A stretch of DNA of 64,000 nt from Butyrivibrio sp. XPD2002 (GCF_000423945.1 NZ_AUIY01000017.1:82577-146576), one strand, 5' to 3'. Counted from the stretch's first letter, positions 1 to 10,315 are shown. A program made the numbers and translations. Notes: generated by a model from the sequence alone, not told the origin.

Positions 1-43
1 TGTTTTTTCTTTTATATTCTAAAAAGCCTGTATCTTTTCCCAT
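1..43 (-). CDS. gltD: Glutamate synthase small subunit, N-terminal fragment (cut by window edge)
   Basis: Only the first 14 codons are inside the window, beginning MGKDTGFLEYKRKN. This resembles the start of NADPH-dependent glutamate synthase beta chains, the FAD/iron-sulfur subunit that feeds electrons to GltB. The ATG lies 1 nt after the gltB stop codon, and an AAGGAG ribosome binding site sits inside the end of gltB, so the two are translationally coupled. The rest of the gene lies beyond the left edge. Identity rests on the short N-terminus plus the strong gltB context. Confidence 0.8.
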   Translation of the reverse strand, partial: MGKDTGFLEYKRKN

Positions 44-44
44 T

Positions 45-3000
45 TTATGTAAGCTCCTTAAATGCTTCGAGTACTGCGTGCTCGTGATCTATTCCCTGTT
101 CCTCGTATTTTCCGATTGCTGTCAGCATCTTCTGGTAATCGTTCGGAATTATCTTCTTGAAGTCAGGTATATAATTCTCAAAATCTGCAAGGATCTCAGC
201 ACCATACTCAGAGCCTGTCTCTGCGACATAATCCTCAAGAATTTCTCGAAGCTCTGCAATATCGTACTTTTCAGTGAGCTCACAAAGAGAAGCCATATCC
301 TTATTCATTCTGAGGTAAAGTGTGTGCTCCTTATCAAGGACATAAGCGATTCCGCCGCTCATTCCGGCTGCGAAGTTTTTACCGGTCATTCCGAGAATGA
401 CTGCTCTTCCGCCTGTCATGTACTCAAGGCCGTGATCGCCACAGCCCTCTGAAACTGCTATGGCACCGGAGTTTCTTACACAGAATCTCTCACCGGCAAC
501 ACCGCATACATAAGCCTTTCCGGCTGTTGCACCATACAGAGCAACATTACCGATAATGATATTTTCATGAGCCTTGTAGGTTGCTTTCTTTGAAGGTCTT
601 ACAATTACCTTACCGCCTGAAAGTCCTTTACCGAAGCCATCGTTTGCATCACCGTAAAGCTTAAGTGTTACGCCCTTAGGAAGGAATGCACCGAAGGACT
701 GACCACCGCCGCCATGGGCTTCAACCACAACTGAATCATCTGGAAGCGCATTCTTGAAGTCTGCCGTTACTCTGCTTCCAAGAAGAGTTCCGAAGCTTCT
801 GTCGGTACTTGAAATATCAACCTTAATATTCAGTACAGGCTTCTTTGTAGCTACAACACCATCAACAACTGAGGTTTCAAGACTCTCCTTAAGAGCTTTC
901 TTAGCCTTGTCATATTCAGGAACAAGTACCTTTTTATCAAGAGTCTTCTCAAGTCCGAAGTCATATACATCAGCAGGATCGAAGTGGTTCTTCTCTCTGC
1001 CGGGATAAGCATTATTTAAAATCTTTCTAAGGTCAGCTGCGTCCTTGCATCTTGCACCGGGAACGCTTCTCATCTTGAGACAGTCCGTTCTTCCGACCAT
1101 ATCAGTGAGCTTCTTAAATCCAAGCTCGCTCATGATCTCACGAAGCTGTCTTGCTACAAAGAGCATGAAGTTCATAACATGCTCAGGCTTTCCTGCAAAT
1201 CTCTTTCTGAGCTCCTCGTTCTGTGTGGCGATACCAACAGGACATGTATCCTTGGAGCATACTCTCATCATCATGCAGCCCATGCATACAAGGGGAGCGG
1301 TAGCAAAACCGAATTCCTCGGCACCGAGAAGTGCAGCGATTGCAACATCTCTACCTGTCATGAGCTTTCCGTCAGTCTCAAGGACTACTCTGCTTCTAAG
1401 ACCGTTATCAAGAAGTGACTGATGTGCTTCACTTACTCCAAGCTCCCAGGGAAGTCCTGCGTGGTGAACTGAGGATGAAGGTGCAGCACCTGTTCCTCCG
1501 TCATAGCCTGAAACAAGAATTACCTGTGCGCCTGCCTTTGCAACACCTGATGCGATTGTTCCAACTCCTGCCTCAGATACAAGCTTTACTGAAATCCTTG
1601 CCTTATCGTTTGCATTCTTAAGGTCGTAGATCAGCTGTGCCAGATCCTCGATTGAATAAATATCGTGATGAGGCGGAGGAGAAATCAGCGCAACACCGGG
1701 AGTTGAGAAACGTGTTGAAGCAACCCAGGGGTAAACCTTCTTACCCGGAAGATGACCACCTTCACCGGGCTTAGCGCCCTGTGCCATCTTGATCTGAATC
1801 TCTTTTGCACTCTGAAGGTATCTGCTTGTTACACCAAATCTTCCTGATGCAACCTGCTTTACTGCGCTGTTTCTATTAGTACCAAAACGGGCTACGTCCT
1901 CACCACCTTCACCGGTGTTGGACTTACCGCCAAGCTTATTCATGGCAATCGCAAGAGTCTCATGTGCTTCCTTTGAAAGTGAACCATAGGACATGGCTCC
2001 TGTCTGGAAACGCTTTACGATCTCTTCCTCGCTCTCGACCTCTTCAAGGGGTACAGGCTTTCCTGCAGGAACGAAGGACAAAAGTGCGCGGAGTGTATGA
2101 GGTCTGTCCTCATCATCCACCATCTTTGTGTATTCCTTGAAGCGCTCGTAGTCATCCTCACGGACAGCTCTCTGCAGTGTAACGATGGTCTTGGGACTGT
2201 ACATGTGATCCTCGGTATCCTCACCGCTTCTAAGTGAATGGAAGCCGATGGAATCAAGAGTTGTATCTATTGAAAGTCCCAGCGGATCGAAGGCCTTGTT
2301 GTGACGAAGCTCAACGTCCTCTCCGATCTCCTTTATTCCGATTCCGCCTACTCGACTGATTGTTCCTGTAAAGTACTTATCTACAAACTCGCTTGAAAGA
2401 CCGATAGCCTCAAAAATTCTTGCTGACTGATATGACTGTAATGTTGAGATACCCATCTTTGCTGCGATTTTTACAACGCCGCCAAGAAGTGCCTTGTTGT
2501 AATCAGCAATTGCTGTGTGATAATCCTTATCGAGGATTCCGATATCAATGAGCTCTGCGATACACTCCTGTGCAAGATAAGGATTGATAGCTCTTGCACC
2601 AAAACCAAGAAGTGTAGCGATCTGGTGAACGTCTCTGGGCTCACCACTCTCAAGGATAAGAGATACAGCTGTGCGCTTTTTGGTTCTTACAAGATGCTGC
2701 TCAACAGCAGATACTGCAAGGAGTGATGGTATAGGCATGTGGTTTTCATCAACACCTCTGTCTGAGAGGATAACGATGTTCACGCCGTCTGCTACTGCTC
2801 TGTCAACTGAGATGCAGAGCTGCTCCAGTGCTCTTTCAACCGGTGTATTTTTATAATATAGAAGTGATACCTTGCGCACATGGAAGCCAGGCTGATCAAG
2901 AGCCTCGATCTTCATGAGATCCACGCCTGTAAGGATGGGGTTATTCACCTCAAGCACCCTGCAGTTATCACTTTTTTCCATCAAAAGGTTACCGTCAGAT

Positions 3001-4592
3001 CCAATGTAAACCGTGGTGTCTGTTACGACCTTTTCTCTTAGTGAGTCAATGGGCGGATTTGTAACCTGTGCAAATAACTGCTTAAAGTAACAGAAAAGAG
3101 GCTGATGATGCTGTGAAAGCATAGCCAGCGGAATATCCGTACCCATGGAAACCGTGGGCTCTATGCCGTTCATAGCCATCGGCATTATCTGATTTTTTAC
3201 GTCTTCATAAGAATACCCGAAAACCTTGTAAAGCTTATCGCGCATCTCCTGTGAGTTTGTGGGTATCTTTTTATTAGGAATCTCGAGAGATCCAAGGTGA
3301 AGAAGATATCTGTCAAGCCACTCACCGTAGGGCTTTGATGTTGAATACTTCTTCTTGCACTCCTCATCTGAAATGATGCGTCCTTCCTTTGTATCAACAA
3401 GGAGCATATGTCCCGGTGAAAGTCTGGACTTCTTAAGGATGTTCTCCTCAGGAATATCAAGTACACCAACCTCAGATGCCAGAATAAGCCTTCCGTCCTT
3501 TGTGACATAGTATCTGGAGGGACGAAGACCGTTTCTATCGAGGGTTGCACCGAACACTTCGCCATCTGTGAAAAGTACAGCTGCAGGACCATCCCAGGGT
3601 TCCATCATTGTTGCATAGTAGTGGTAGAAATCCTTCCTGTCCTGCTCCATGAAATCATTGTGTTTCCAGGGCTCGGGAATTGTGAGCATCATAGCAAGCG
3701 GAAGGTCCATTCCGTTCATGTAAAGGAATTCAAGTGTGTTATCAAGCATCGCAGAATCAGAGCCTGAGGATGCGATAACGGGATATACTTTTCCAAGGTC
3801 ATCTCCGAAAACGTCAGATGACATGGTCTCCTCACGGGCGAGCATTCTATCGCTGTTACCACGGATTGTATTGATCTCACCGTTGTGGGCGATCATCCTG
3901 TACGGGTGAGCTCTCTGCCATGAAGGCGTGGTATTAGTTGAAAAGCGGCTGTGCACAAGTGCTACCGCTGTATGATAATCAGGTGAAAGAAGATCCTCAT
4001 AGAAGTTTCTAAGCTGACCTACGAGGAACATACCCTTATAGACGATAGTTCTGGATGAAAATGAGCAGATATAGGTATCCTCTGAGGATTTTTCATACTC
4101 ACGTCTCAGCTGATAAAGTCGTCTGTCGAATTCTATGCCTCTATCCGCATCAGAGGGTCTCTCAATGAAACACTGACTGATGTAGGGCATGCAGTTTCTT
4201 GCTACTTCTCCCAGAATTTCAGGGTGGATTTCAACATCTCTCCATCCGAGAACATTGAGATTTTCCTTCTCTGCAATAACTTCAAGCATGCGCTTTGCAA
4301 ACATTCTCTTCATGGAATCCTGAGGGAAGAAGAACATACCGATTCCGTAGTCACCGGCAGATTTAAGCTCTATCCCTGCCTTCTTTGCTTCCTTTGAAAA
4401 GAATTTGTGAGAGATCTGGACAAGGATTCCGACACCATCACCCACTTTACCTGTTGCGTCTTTTCCGGCTCTGTGCTCAAGCTTCTCAACAATGCTCAAA
4501 GCATCGTCGAGCACTTTATTGTCAGCCTTGCCGTCGATATTAATAACTGCGCCGATACCGCAGGCATCGCGCTCATTCATCCATGTTTCCAT
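45..4592 (-). CDS. gltB: Glutamate synthase large subunit (GOGAT alpha chain)
   Basis: Converts glutamine plus 2-oxoglutarate to two glutamates, with GltD as electron donor. The 1515-residue length is normal for bacterial GltB. A class II glutamine amidotransferase domain begins almost at once with the nucleophile cysteine in DACGIGAV. It is followed by the central domain, the FMN-binding synthase domain, and a cysteine cluster (CMGCMMMRVCSKDTCPVG) that ligates the 3Fe-4S centre. The C-terminus is the glycine-rich GXGXG beta-helix domain (GGGGQSFGAF, GLSGGKVIV). It follows glnN by 137 nt containing a large hairpin. Together with GlnN and GltD it completes the GS-GOGAT ammonium assimilation route. 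Confidence 0.97.
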   Translation of the reverse strand: METWMNERDACGIGAVINIDGKADNKVLDDALSIVEKLEHRAGKDATGKVGDGVGILVQISHKFFSKEAKKAGIELKSAGDYGIGMFFFPQDSMKRMFAKRMLEVIAEKENLNVLGWRDVEIHPEILGEVARNCMPYISQCFIERPSDADRGIEFDRRLYQLRREYEKSSEDTYICSFSSRTIVYKGMFLVGQLRNFYEDLLSPDYHTAVALVHSRFSTNTTPSWQRAHPYRMIAHNGEINTIRGNSDRMLAREETMSSDVFGDDLGKVYPVIASSGSDSAMLDNTLEFLYMNGMDLPLAMMLTIPEPWKHNDFMEQDRKDFYHYYATMMEPWDGPAAVLFTDGEVFGATLDRNGLRPSRYYVTKDGRLILASEVGVLDIPEENILKKSRLSPGHMLLVDTKEGRIISDEECKKKYSTSKPYGEWLDRYLLHLGSLEIPNKKIPTNSQEMRDKLYKVFGYSYEDVKNQIMPMAMNGIEPTVSMGTDIPLAMLSQHHQPLFCYFKQLFAQVTNPPIDSLREKVVTDTTVYIGSDGNLLMEKSDNCRVLEVNNPILTGVDLMKIEALDQPGFHVRKVSLLYYKNTPVERALEQLCISVDRAVADGVNIVILSDRGVDENHMPIPSLLAVSAVEQHLVRTKKRTAVSLILESGEPRDVHQIATLLGFGARAINPYLAQECIAELIDIGILDKDYHTAIADYNKALLGGVVKIAAKMGISTLQSYQSARIFEAIGLSSEFVDKYFTGTISRVGGIGIKEIGEDVELRHNKAFDPLGLSIDTTLDSIGFHSLRSGEDTEDHMYSPKTIVTLQRAVREDDYERFKEYTKMVDDEDRPHTLRALLSFVPAGKPVPLEEVESEEEIVKRFQTGAMSYGSLSKEAHETLAIAMNKLGGKSNTGEGGEDVARFGTNRNSAVKQVASGRFGVTSRYLQSAKEIQIKMAQGAKPGEGGHLPGKKVYPWVASTRFSTPGVALISPPPHHDIYSIEDLAQLIYDLKNANDKARISVKLVSEAGVGTIASGVAKAGAQVILVSGYDGGTGAAPSSSVHHAGLPWELGVSEAHQSLLDNGLRSRVVLETDGKLMTGRDVAIAALLGAEEFGFATAPLVCMGCMMMRVCSKDTCPVGIATQNEELRKRFAGKPEHVMNFMLFVARQLREIMSELGFKKLTDMVGRTDCLKMRSVPGARCKDAADLRKILNNAYPGREKNHFDPADVYDFGLEKTLDKKVLVPEYDKAKKALKESLETSVVDGVVATKKPVLNIKVDISSTDRSFGTLLGSRVTADFKNALPDDSVVVEAHGGGGQSFGAFLPKGVTLKLYGDANDGFGKGLSGGKVIVRPSKKATYKAHENIIIGNVALYGATAGKAYVCGVAGERFCVRNSGAIAVSEGCGDHGLEYMTGGRAVILGMTGKNFAAGMSGGIAYVLDKEHTLYLRMNKDMASLCELTEKYDIAELREILEDYVAETGSEYGAEILADFENYIPDFKKIIPNDYQKMLTAIGKYEEQGIDHEHAVLEAFKELT

Positions 4593-4619
4593 TATGTACC
4601 GCCTTATATATTAGTATGA

Positions 4620-4710
4620 GGCTCCGAATAATAACATGCTAAGTACACATATTTGTTCGTGTTGAACAAAGTATGTGCACTTAGTCTGTTCCTCCATCGG
4701 AGCTGCTTAT
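4620..4710. repeat. Nested inverted repeat between glnN and gltB
   Basis: Inner arms of 20-21 nt (starting CTAAGTACACATA at 4639 and ending TATGTGCACTTAG at 4684) pair around a 5-nt loop with few mismatches. They sit inside an outer GCTCCGA/TCGGAGC pair (4621-4627 and 4697-4703). No U-run follows on either strand, so it is not an obvious terminator. It could be an mRNA processing or stabilising structure within the operon, or a small palindromic element. Confidence 0.6.
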
Positions 4711-4729
4711 TACTATAAACAAAGTAGAA

Positions 4730-6838
4730 TCATCTAAGTGAGAATAACATCTGACCATAGGTCGGGTAGCTTAAGTATTTATCAGGGATAAGAGCCTCAG
4801 CTTCATCAACATACTTACGAAGTTCATCCATGTCAGCAAGGATTGTCTCCTGATAGTAAGAAGCTGTGTCGAGGACCTCAGTCTTTCCTTCTGCTGTCTT
4901 GGTGTCTTCTGCAAGCTTATCAAGAGCTTTGCTCATCTCTGCAGATGCCTTATCAAGTGTCTTTAAGATGCCTGTCTCATGCTCTGCACATGCACCGTCG
5001 ATGAGGCTCTTTTTCTGGATAATCTCCTTAGTGAGATCCTTCTGGTAAGCAACAAGACCTTCTGTGAAGTCTTTTCTTACCATCTCCTGCATTGTGAGAG
5101 ACTCGATGTGGATTGACTTTGAGTAGTTCTCAAGGAGAATCTCATATCTTGAGTGAAGCTCTTCCTTAGTGAAGATGCCATGCTTTGTGAAGAGGTCGAT
5201 TGACTCATCACTGATCCAGTAAGGCATTGCATCGGGAAGTGACTTAAGGTTCGGAAGTCCTCTCTTTGCTGCTTCCTCAACCCACTCATCTGTGTAGCCG
5301 TTTCCGTTGAAGAGAACTCTCTTATGCTGTGAAAGCTCTTCCTTTAATACTTCAAGGATCTTCTCCTTAAGCTCGTCTCCGCTGTATGCTGAAAGCTTTT
5401 CATAAAGCTTTGCGATCTCTTCTGCTACTGCAGTGTTAAGTACGATGTTAGCGTTTGCTACAGAAACTGCTGAACCGGGCATACGGAACTCGAACTTGTT
5501 TCCTGTGAATGCGAAGGGTGATGTTCTGTTTCTGTCTGTGTTGTCCTTTGTGAAATGAGGAAGTACATTAGCACCCATAGCCATCTGTACCTTGCCCTGG
5601 CCTTCGTATGCTGTTCCTTCTTCTACGCCCTTAAGAACGCCTGCGAGCTCGTCACCAACAAAGATTGAAATGATTGCCGGCGGTGCTTCGTTTCCACCAA
5701 GTCTGTGATCGTTTCCTGCAGATGCAACGGAAAGTCGAAGAATCGGCGCGTACTCATCAACTGCTGAAATAACAGCCATTAAGAATACAAGGAAAGGAAT
5801 GTTGTCGCTGGGATGCTTTCCGGGATCAAGGAGGTTCATTCCTGTGTCAGTGCAAACTGACCAGTTGTTGTGCTTACCTGAACCGTTGATTCCCTCGAAG
5901 GGCTTTTCATGTAAGAGGCATGCGTAGTTGTGCTTATCAGCAACCTTTTTCATAACCTCCATAGTAAGCTGGTTGTGATCAACAGCGATGTTTGCTGTCT
6001 CAAATACGGGTGCAAGTTCGTGCTGTGAAGGTGCAACCTCGTTGTGCTTTGTCTTAGCGGGAATGCCCAGTTTCCAGAGCTCCTCGTCAAGATCATGCAT
6101 GTAAGCTGATACCTTGGGCTTGATTACGCCAAAGTAATGGTCCTCCATCTCCTGTCCTTTTGTTGCAGGTGCACCGATAAGGGTACGACCTGTAAAAAGA
6201 AGGTCCTTTCTCTTTTTGTAGAAGTCCTTATCAATAAGGAAATACTCCTGCTCAGAGCCGATTGTGGTGTTTACGCGCTTTACATCTGAATATCCTAACA
6301 GGTGGAGCATTTTAACCGCTTCCTTTGACAGAGCTTCCATCGAGCGCAGAAGAGGTGTCTTCTTATCAAGCGCTTCTCCGCCGTATGAACAGAAAGCGGT
6401 AGGAATGTAAAGTGAACCATCTTTTATAAAGGCAGGAGATGACGGATCCCATGCAGTATAACCACGTGCTTCAAATGTTGCACGAAGACCGCCTGAAGGA
6501 AAACTTGATGCATCGGGCTCGCCCTTTACAAGTTCTTTTCCTGAGAACTCCATGATGACTGTTCCGCCATCAACAGGAGAAATGAAGCTGTCATGCTTCT
6601 CAGCAGTAAGCCCGGTCATAGGCTGGAACCAATGTGTGAAATGTGTTGCACCGTTCTCTACTGCCCACTCCTTCATAACAGCTGCAACGCAGTTAGCTAC
6701 GTCCAGCTCAAGGTGAGTTCCCATCTCAATTGTCTTATGAACAGCTTTATAAATATCCTTAGGAAGGCGCTGTTTCATTACCTTGTCATTAAAAACCAAA
6801 CATCCAAATTCTTCTGTAAGTTTGCTTGCTTCTATCAT
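4730..6838 (-). CDS. glnN: Glutamine synthetase type III
   Basis: ATP-dependent synthesis of glutamine from glutamate and ammonium. The protein is 702 residues, typical of the GSIII family (about 700) and far longer than GSI (about 470). The body carries family-like signatures: GSEQEYF near the start of the catalytic core, a NEVAPSQHE segment, and GSGKHNNWS, followed by the C-terminal alpha-helical region typical of GSIII. The ATG at 6838 has an AAGGAGGAG ribosome binding site. It sits between asnB and gltB in one minus-strand series, so it is probably co-regulated with ammonium transport. No type I glnA is in the window. Confidence 0.95.
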   Translation of the reverse strand: MIEASKLTEEFGCLVFNDKVMKQRLPKDIYKAVHKTIEMGTHLELDVANCVAAVMKEWAVENGATHFTHWFQPMTGLTAEKHDSFISPVDGGTVIMEFSGKELVKGEPDASSFPSGGLRATFEARGYTAWDPSSPAFIKDGSLYIPTAFCSYGGEALDKKTPLLRSMEALSKEAVKMLHLLGYSDVKRVNTTIGSEQEYFLIDKDFYKKRKDLLFTGRTLIGAPATKGQEMEDHYFGVIKPKVSAYMHDLDEELWKLGIPAKTKHNEVAPSQHELAPVFETANIAVDHNQLTMEVMKKVADKHNYACLLHEKPFEGINGSGKHNNWSVCTDTGMNLLDPGKHPSDNIPFLVFLMAVISAVDEYAPILRLSVASAGNDHRLGGNEAPPAIISIFVGDELAGVLKGVEEGTAYEGQGKVQMAMGANVLPHFTKDNTDRNRTSPFAFTGNKFEFRMPGSAVSVANANIVLNTAVAEEIAKLYEKLSAYSGDELKEKILEVLKEELSQHKRVLFNGNGYTDEWVEEAAKRGLPNLKSLPDAMPYWISDESIDLFTKHGIFTKEELHSRYEILLENYSKSIHIESLTMQEMVRKDFTEGLVAYQKDLTKEIIQKKSLIDGACAEHETGILKTLDKASAEMSKALDKLAEDTKTAEGKTEVLDTASYYQETILADMDELRKYVDEAEALIPDKYLSYPTYGQMLFSLR

Positions 6839-6896
6839 TTTTCTCCTCCTTAAATCCGGTTCCTCTGTTGCAGAACCTCACTTAATAATTAACAAT

Positions 6897-8480
6897 TTAT
6901 TTTCCGCTGGCGCCGTAGTTTGAAAGAACTCTCGCGGACGGGTCGTTTACGTCACAGCCCTTCCAACTCTTATTTGGCATCCAGAAATCAATTACCATGT
7001 CGGATTGATCTGTGTAATACTTTTCAAAGATCTCTCTATATAAAAGCGATTCCTTTGTAAAAGGTGTCGCATGTGTGTACTTCTTTACTTTTTCAGCATA
7101 TTCCTCATCTGTGTAATGAGCCTCTGCATATTCCATGAGGTCGTCTCTAAGTGAGTGTCCAACCGCATCAGAGAATGCAGCCTTTTCTCTCATCAGTATT
7201 GAGTGAGGAATAAACTCATCAGGTTCAAAGGCTTTTCTCAAAAGGTACTTGCCCATTCCGTAGGTGTTGAGCTTCTTTTCAGGATCAATGCTCATAACGT
7301 AATCCACGAAATCAAGATCACCGAAGGGAACTCTTGCTTCGAGAGAGTTGACGCTTATACATCTGTCTGCACGAAGTACATCGTACATGTGAAGCTCTCT
7401 TACTCTCTTCTTTGCTTCCTCCTGGAAGGCTTCAGCACTCGGAGCGAAGTCCGTGTACTTGTATCCGAAAAGCTCATCAGAAATCTCACCTGTTAAAACC
7501 ACCTTTATGTCTGTGTTTTCATGAATCCATTTACAAAGAAGATACATTCCGATTGAAGCTCTGATCGTTGTTATATCGTAGGTTCCAAGTGCCTTAATTA
7601 CAGGCTCCAGTGCACCGAGAACATCTTCCTTGCTGATTATCACCTCGTGGTGATTGCTATGGATATAATCTGCAACCTCTCTTGCATATTTCAGATCGAT
7701 GGCATCTATATCCATTCCGATTGCAAATGTCTCAATCGGCTTATCAGATAAGCTTGCTGCAACTCCACAAACCAGAGATGAATCCAGACCTCCTGAAAGA
7801 AGGAATCCAACAGGAGCGTCTGCATCCAGTCTCTTCTTTATTCCGTTTAGGAGCTTGTCGTGAATATTTTTTGTAATAGTTTCTAAGTTATCAGTTCTGA
7901 CTTCCTTTACCTGAGTCAGATCTCTGTAGCATGTAAACTTGCCATCCTCGTAGTAATGTCCCGGAGGGAACGGCATTATCTTTTTACATACACCTGTAAG
8001 GTTTTTGGGTTCTGAGGCAAACAGTATGTAGCCATCCTCATCATATCCATAGTAAAGAGGTCTTATTCCTATCGGATCTCTTGCTGCAATGAAGTCTCTC
8101 TTTTCCCCATCATAGATGACCATTGCAAACTCAGCGTCGAGAAGTGAAAACATCTTAGTTCCAAGCTTCTCATAGAGTGGAAGTATGATCTCACAATCGC
8201 TGTCACTCACGAATGAGTAACCTAAAGATTTGAGATATTTTTTCAGAGCATTGAAGCCATATAATTCACCATTACAGATAACAGCATTACCATTAAGTTC
8301 GAAGGGCTGCATTCCTTTGCAATTAAGTCCCATGATTGCCAGCCTGTTAAATCCAAGCCATCCACCCTTCACCTTAAGAGTCCTGGATTTATCAGGTCCT
8401 CTCGATGCTGTTCTCTGGAGCATTTCTTCAAAATACTCCTTACTAATCTCTTCTCTTGCATATGTGAGAATTGCGCACAT
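6897..8480 (-). CDS. asnB: Asparagine synthase (glutamine-hydrolysing)
   Basis: Makes asparagine from aspartate, ATP and glutamine. The 527-residue protein starts MCAILTYA, so Cys2 becomes the N-terminal nucleophile of the class II amidotransferase domain (about residues 2-190). The synthase domain follows, with the pyrophosphate-binding SGGLDSSLV loop and a TGEISDELFGY segment typical of AsnB. The ATG has a GGAGG site 8 nt upstream. It begins 32 nt after the amt stop and ends 58 nt before glnN, so it lies inside the nitrogen operon. Confidence 0.95.
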   Translation of the reverse strand: MCAILTYAREEISKEYFEEMLQRTASRGPDKSRTLKVKGGWLGFNRLAIMGLNCKGMQPFELNGNAVICNGELYGFNALKKYLKSLGYSFVSDSDCEIILPLYEKLGTKMFSLLDAEFAMVIYDGEKRDFIAARDPIGIRPLYYGYDEDGYILFASEPKNLTGVCKKIMPFPPGHYYEDGKFTCYRDLTQVKEVRTDNLETITKNIHDKLLNGIKKRLDADAPVGFLLSGGLDSSLVCGVAASLSDKPIETFAIGMDIDAIDLKYAREVADYIHSNHHEVIISKEDVLGALEPVIKALGTYDITTIRASIGMYLLCKWIHENTDIKVVLTGEISDELFGYKYTDFAPSAEAFQEEAKKRVRELHMYDVLRADRCISVNSLEARVPFGDLDFVDYVMSIDPEKKLNTYGMGKYLLRKAFEPDEFIPHSILMREKAAFSDAVGHSLRDDLMEYAEAHYTDEEYAEKVKKYTHATPFTKESLLYREIFEKYYTDQSDMVIDFWMPNKSWKGCDVNDPSARVLSNYGASGK

Positions 8481-8512
8481 ATCTGTTGTTCCTCCTACAG
8501 TTACATTTATTC

Positions 8513-10282
8513 TTACTCGGCATCAGCCAGAGCGAGTACACCTTCTTCGCCTGTTCGAATCTTAACTACGTTGTCGATGCTGTAAACGAAGATCTTACCA
8601 TCACCGATCTTACCGGTGTAAAGTGTTCTCTTAGCTGCTTCGATAACATCCTCTACAGGAATCTTGCTGACTACAACCTCAAGCTTGATCTTGGGAAGAA
8701 GTGTTACATCCATTTCAACACCGCGGTACTTCTGGCCTGAGCCCTTCTGTACGCCACATCCCATAACCTGAGTTACTGTCATACCTGTTACGCCAAGATC
8801 GTTCATGGCCTTACGAAGCTTGTCATATCTTGAAAGCTTTGTAACGATAACTACTTTATGTATAGCTGCATCTGTCTTCATAGGCTGTGTAACAACCGGG
8901 ACAGAAGCATTCTTCTGGAATTCTGAAGCCTCATCGTAATCGCTTACGCCAAGGTCTGTATTTTCATTGACGCTCATGTTAAGTGTGCCTGATACATCCA
9001 TAAGTGCGAATCCTGAGTAAGCTGATGCAAGGCCGTGCTCTGTAGCATCAAGTCCTGTGATCTCCTCTTCTTCAGTAACACGAAGTCCAAGTGTAGCCTT
9101 GATTACTGCGAAGGTGATTGTGATTGTTACTGCTGTCCATGCTGCTACTGCAAGGAATCCTATAAACTGAATTCCAAGGAGCTTAAATCCGCCGCCATAG
9201 AAAAGACCAACCATCTCGTTTCCTGAAGCATCTGCGATGCTGTATCCGGGTGCTGAATTTGTAGCGAAAAGACCAACTGCAAGTGTTCCCCAGATACCGT
9301 TTAAGCAGTGAACTGCAACTGCTCCAACCGGATCATCAACGTGAAGCTTATAATCAAGGAACCAAACACCGAAGCAAACAAGAAGACCTGCTACGATACC
9401 AATTACTATTGAACCAAATGCATCTGTCACGTCGCAGGGAGCTGTGATTGCTACAAGACCTGCAAGTGAAGCATTGAGACACATTGAAACATCGGGCTTA
9501 CCATACCTCAGCCATGTGAAGATCATGCAGGTTACTGTTGCAAGTGCAGGTGCGATTGTTGTTGTTACGAAAACTGAACCAAGCTGATCAACTGATGTAC
9601 ATGCTGCTCCGTTGAATCCATACCAGCCAAGCCAGAGAATGAAAACACCAAGAGCTGCTGCTGTAAGGTTGTGTCCGGGAAAAGCGTTTACCTTAACTAC
9701 GTCGCCGTTTGCATCCTTCTCGAACTTACCAATTCTTGCTCCCAAGAATGATGCACCGATGAGAGCTGAGATACCACCAACCATGTGGATACATGTGGAT
9801 CCTGCAAAATCGTGGAATCCCATCTGTGCCAAGAAACCGCCGCCCCATGTCCAGTGAGCTTCAATCGGATAGATGATTGCTGAGATAACTGCTGAATATA
9901 CACAGTAGGAAATGAACTTTGTTCTCTCAGCCATGGATCCTGAAACGATTGTTGCTGTTGTTGCACAGAACACAAGGTTGAATACGAAATTGGACCAGTC
10001 GAAATTTGCATAGCTTGTGAAAATATCAAATCCCGGCTTTCCGATGATTCCCATCACATCTTCACCAAGTAATAAACCAAAGCCGATAAGGATGAAAACC
10101 ACAGTACCGATACAGAAATCCATCAGGTTCTTCATGATGATGTTTCCTGTATTTTTTGCTCTTGTAAATCCTGCCTCACACATTGCGAATCCGGCCTGCA
10201 TCCAGAAAACAAGAGCTGCGCCTATCAAAAACCAAACTCCAAAAACACTCGAATCGATTGTACTTAAAATCTCTTCACTCAT
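8513..10282 (-). CDS. amt: Ammonium transporter fused to a PII signalling domain
   Basis: Residues about 10-400 form an Amt/MEP/Rh channel with some 11 membrane segments, including the MQAGFAMCEAGF, HWTWGGGFL and AVHCLNGIWG regions. After a linker, about 110 C-terminal residues form a GlnB/GlnK-type PII domain with the T-loop motif KYRGVEMDV and the tyrosine that is uridylylated in classic PII proteins. The sensor is thus covalently attached to its channel. I chose the ATG at 10282: the alternative GTG 15 nt upstream lies inside the GGAGGAG ribosome binding site. This is the first gene of the nitrogen operon. Confidence 0.95.
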   Translation of the reverse strand: MSEEILSTIDSSVFGVWFLIGAALVFWMQAGFAMCEAGFTRAKNTGNIIMKNLMDFCIGTVVFILIGFGLLLGEDVMGIIGKPGFDIFTSYANFDWSNFVFNLVFCATTATIVSGSMAERTKFISYCVYSAVISAIIYPIEAHWTWGGGFLAQMGFHDFAGSTCIHMVGGISALIGASFLGARIGKFEKDANGDVVKVNAFPGHNLTAAALGVFILWLGWYGFNGAACTSVDQLGSVFVTTTIAPALATVTCMIFTWLRYGKPDVSMCLNASLAGLVAITAPCDVTDAFGSIVIGIVAGLLVCFGVWFLDYKLHVDDPVGAVAVHCLNGIWGTLAVGLFATNSAPGYSIADASGNEMVGLFYGGGFKLLGIQFIGFLAVAAWTAVTITITFAVIKATLGLRVTEEEEITGLDATEHGLASAYSGFALMDVSGTLNMSVNENTDLGVSDYDEASEFQKNASVPVVTQPMKTDAAIHKVVIVTKLSRYDKLRKAMNDLGVTGMTVTQVMGCGVQKGSGQKYRGVEMDVTLLPKIKLEVVVSKIPVEDVIEAAKRTLYTGKIGDGKIFVYSIDNVVKIRTGEEGVLALADAE

Positions 10283-10298
10283 AACATGCTCCTCCACG

Positions 10299-10314
10299 TC
10301 CCAACTTAATGGGA
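10299..10314 (-). other. Small hairpin just upstream of the amt ribosome binding site
   Basis: TCCCA and TGGGA arms around a 6-nt loop end about 7 nt before the GGAGG site of amt. The hairpin follows the U-run of the second leader terminator directly. It could modulate translation initiation or be part of an alternative fold of the leader. Confidence 0.4.
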
Positions 10315-10315
10315 T

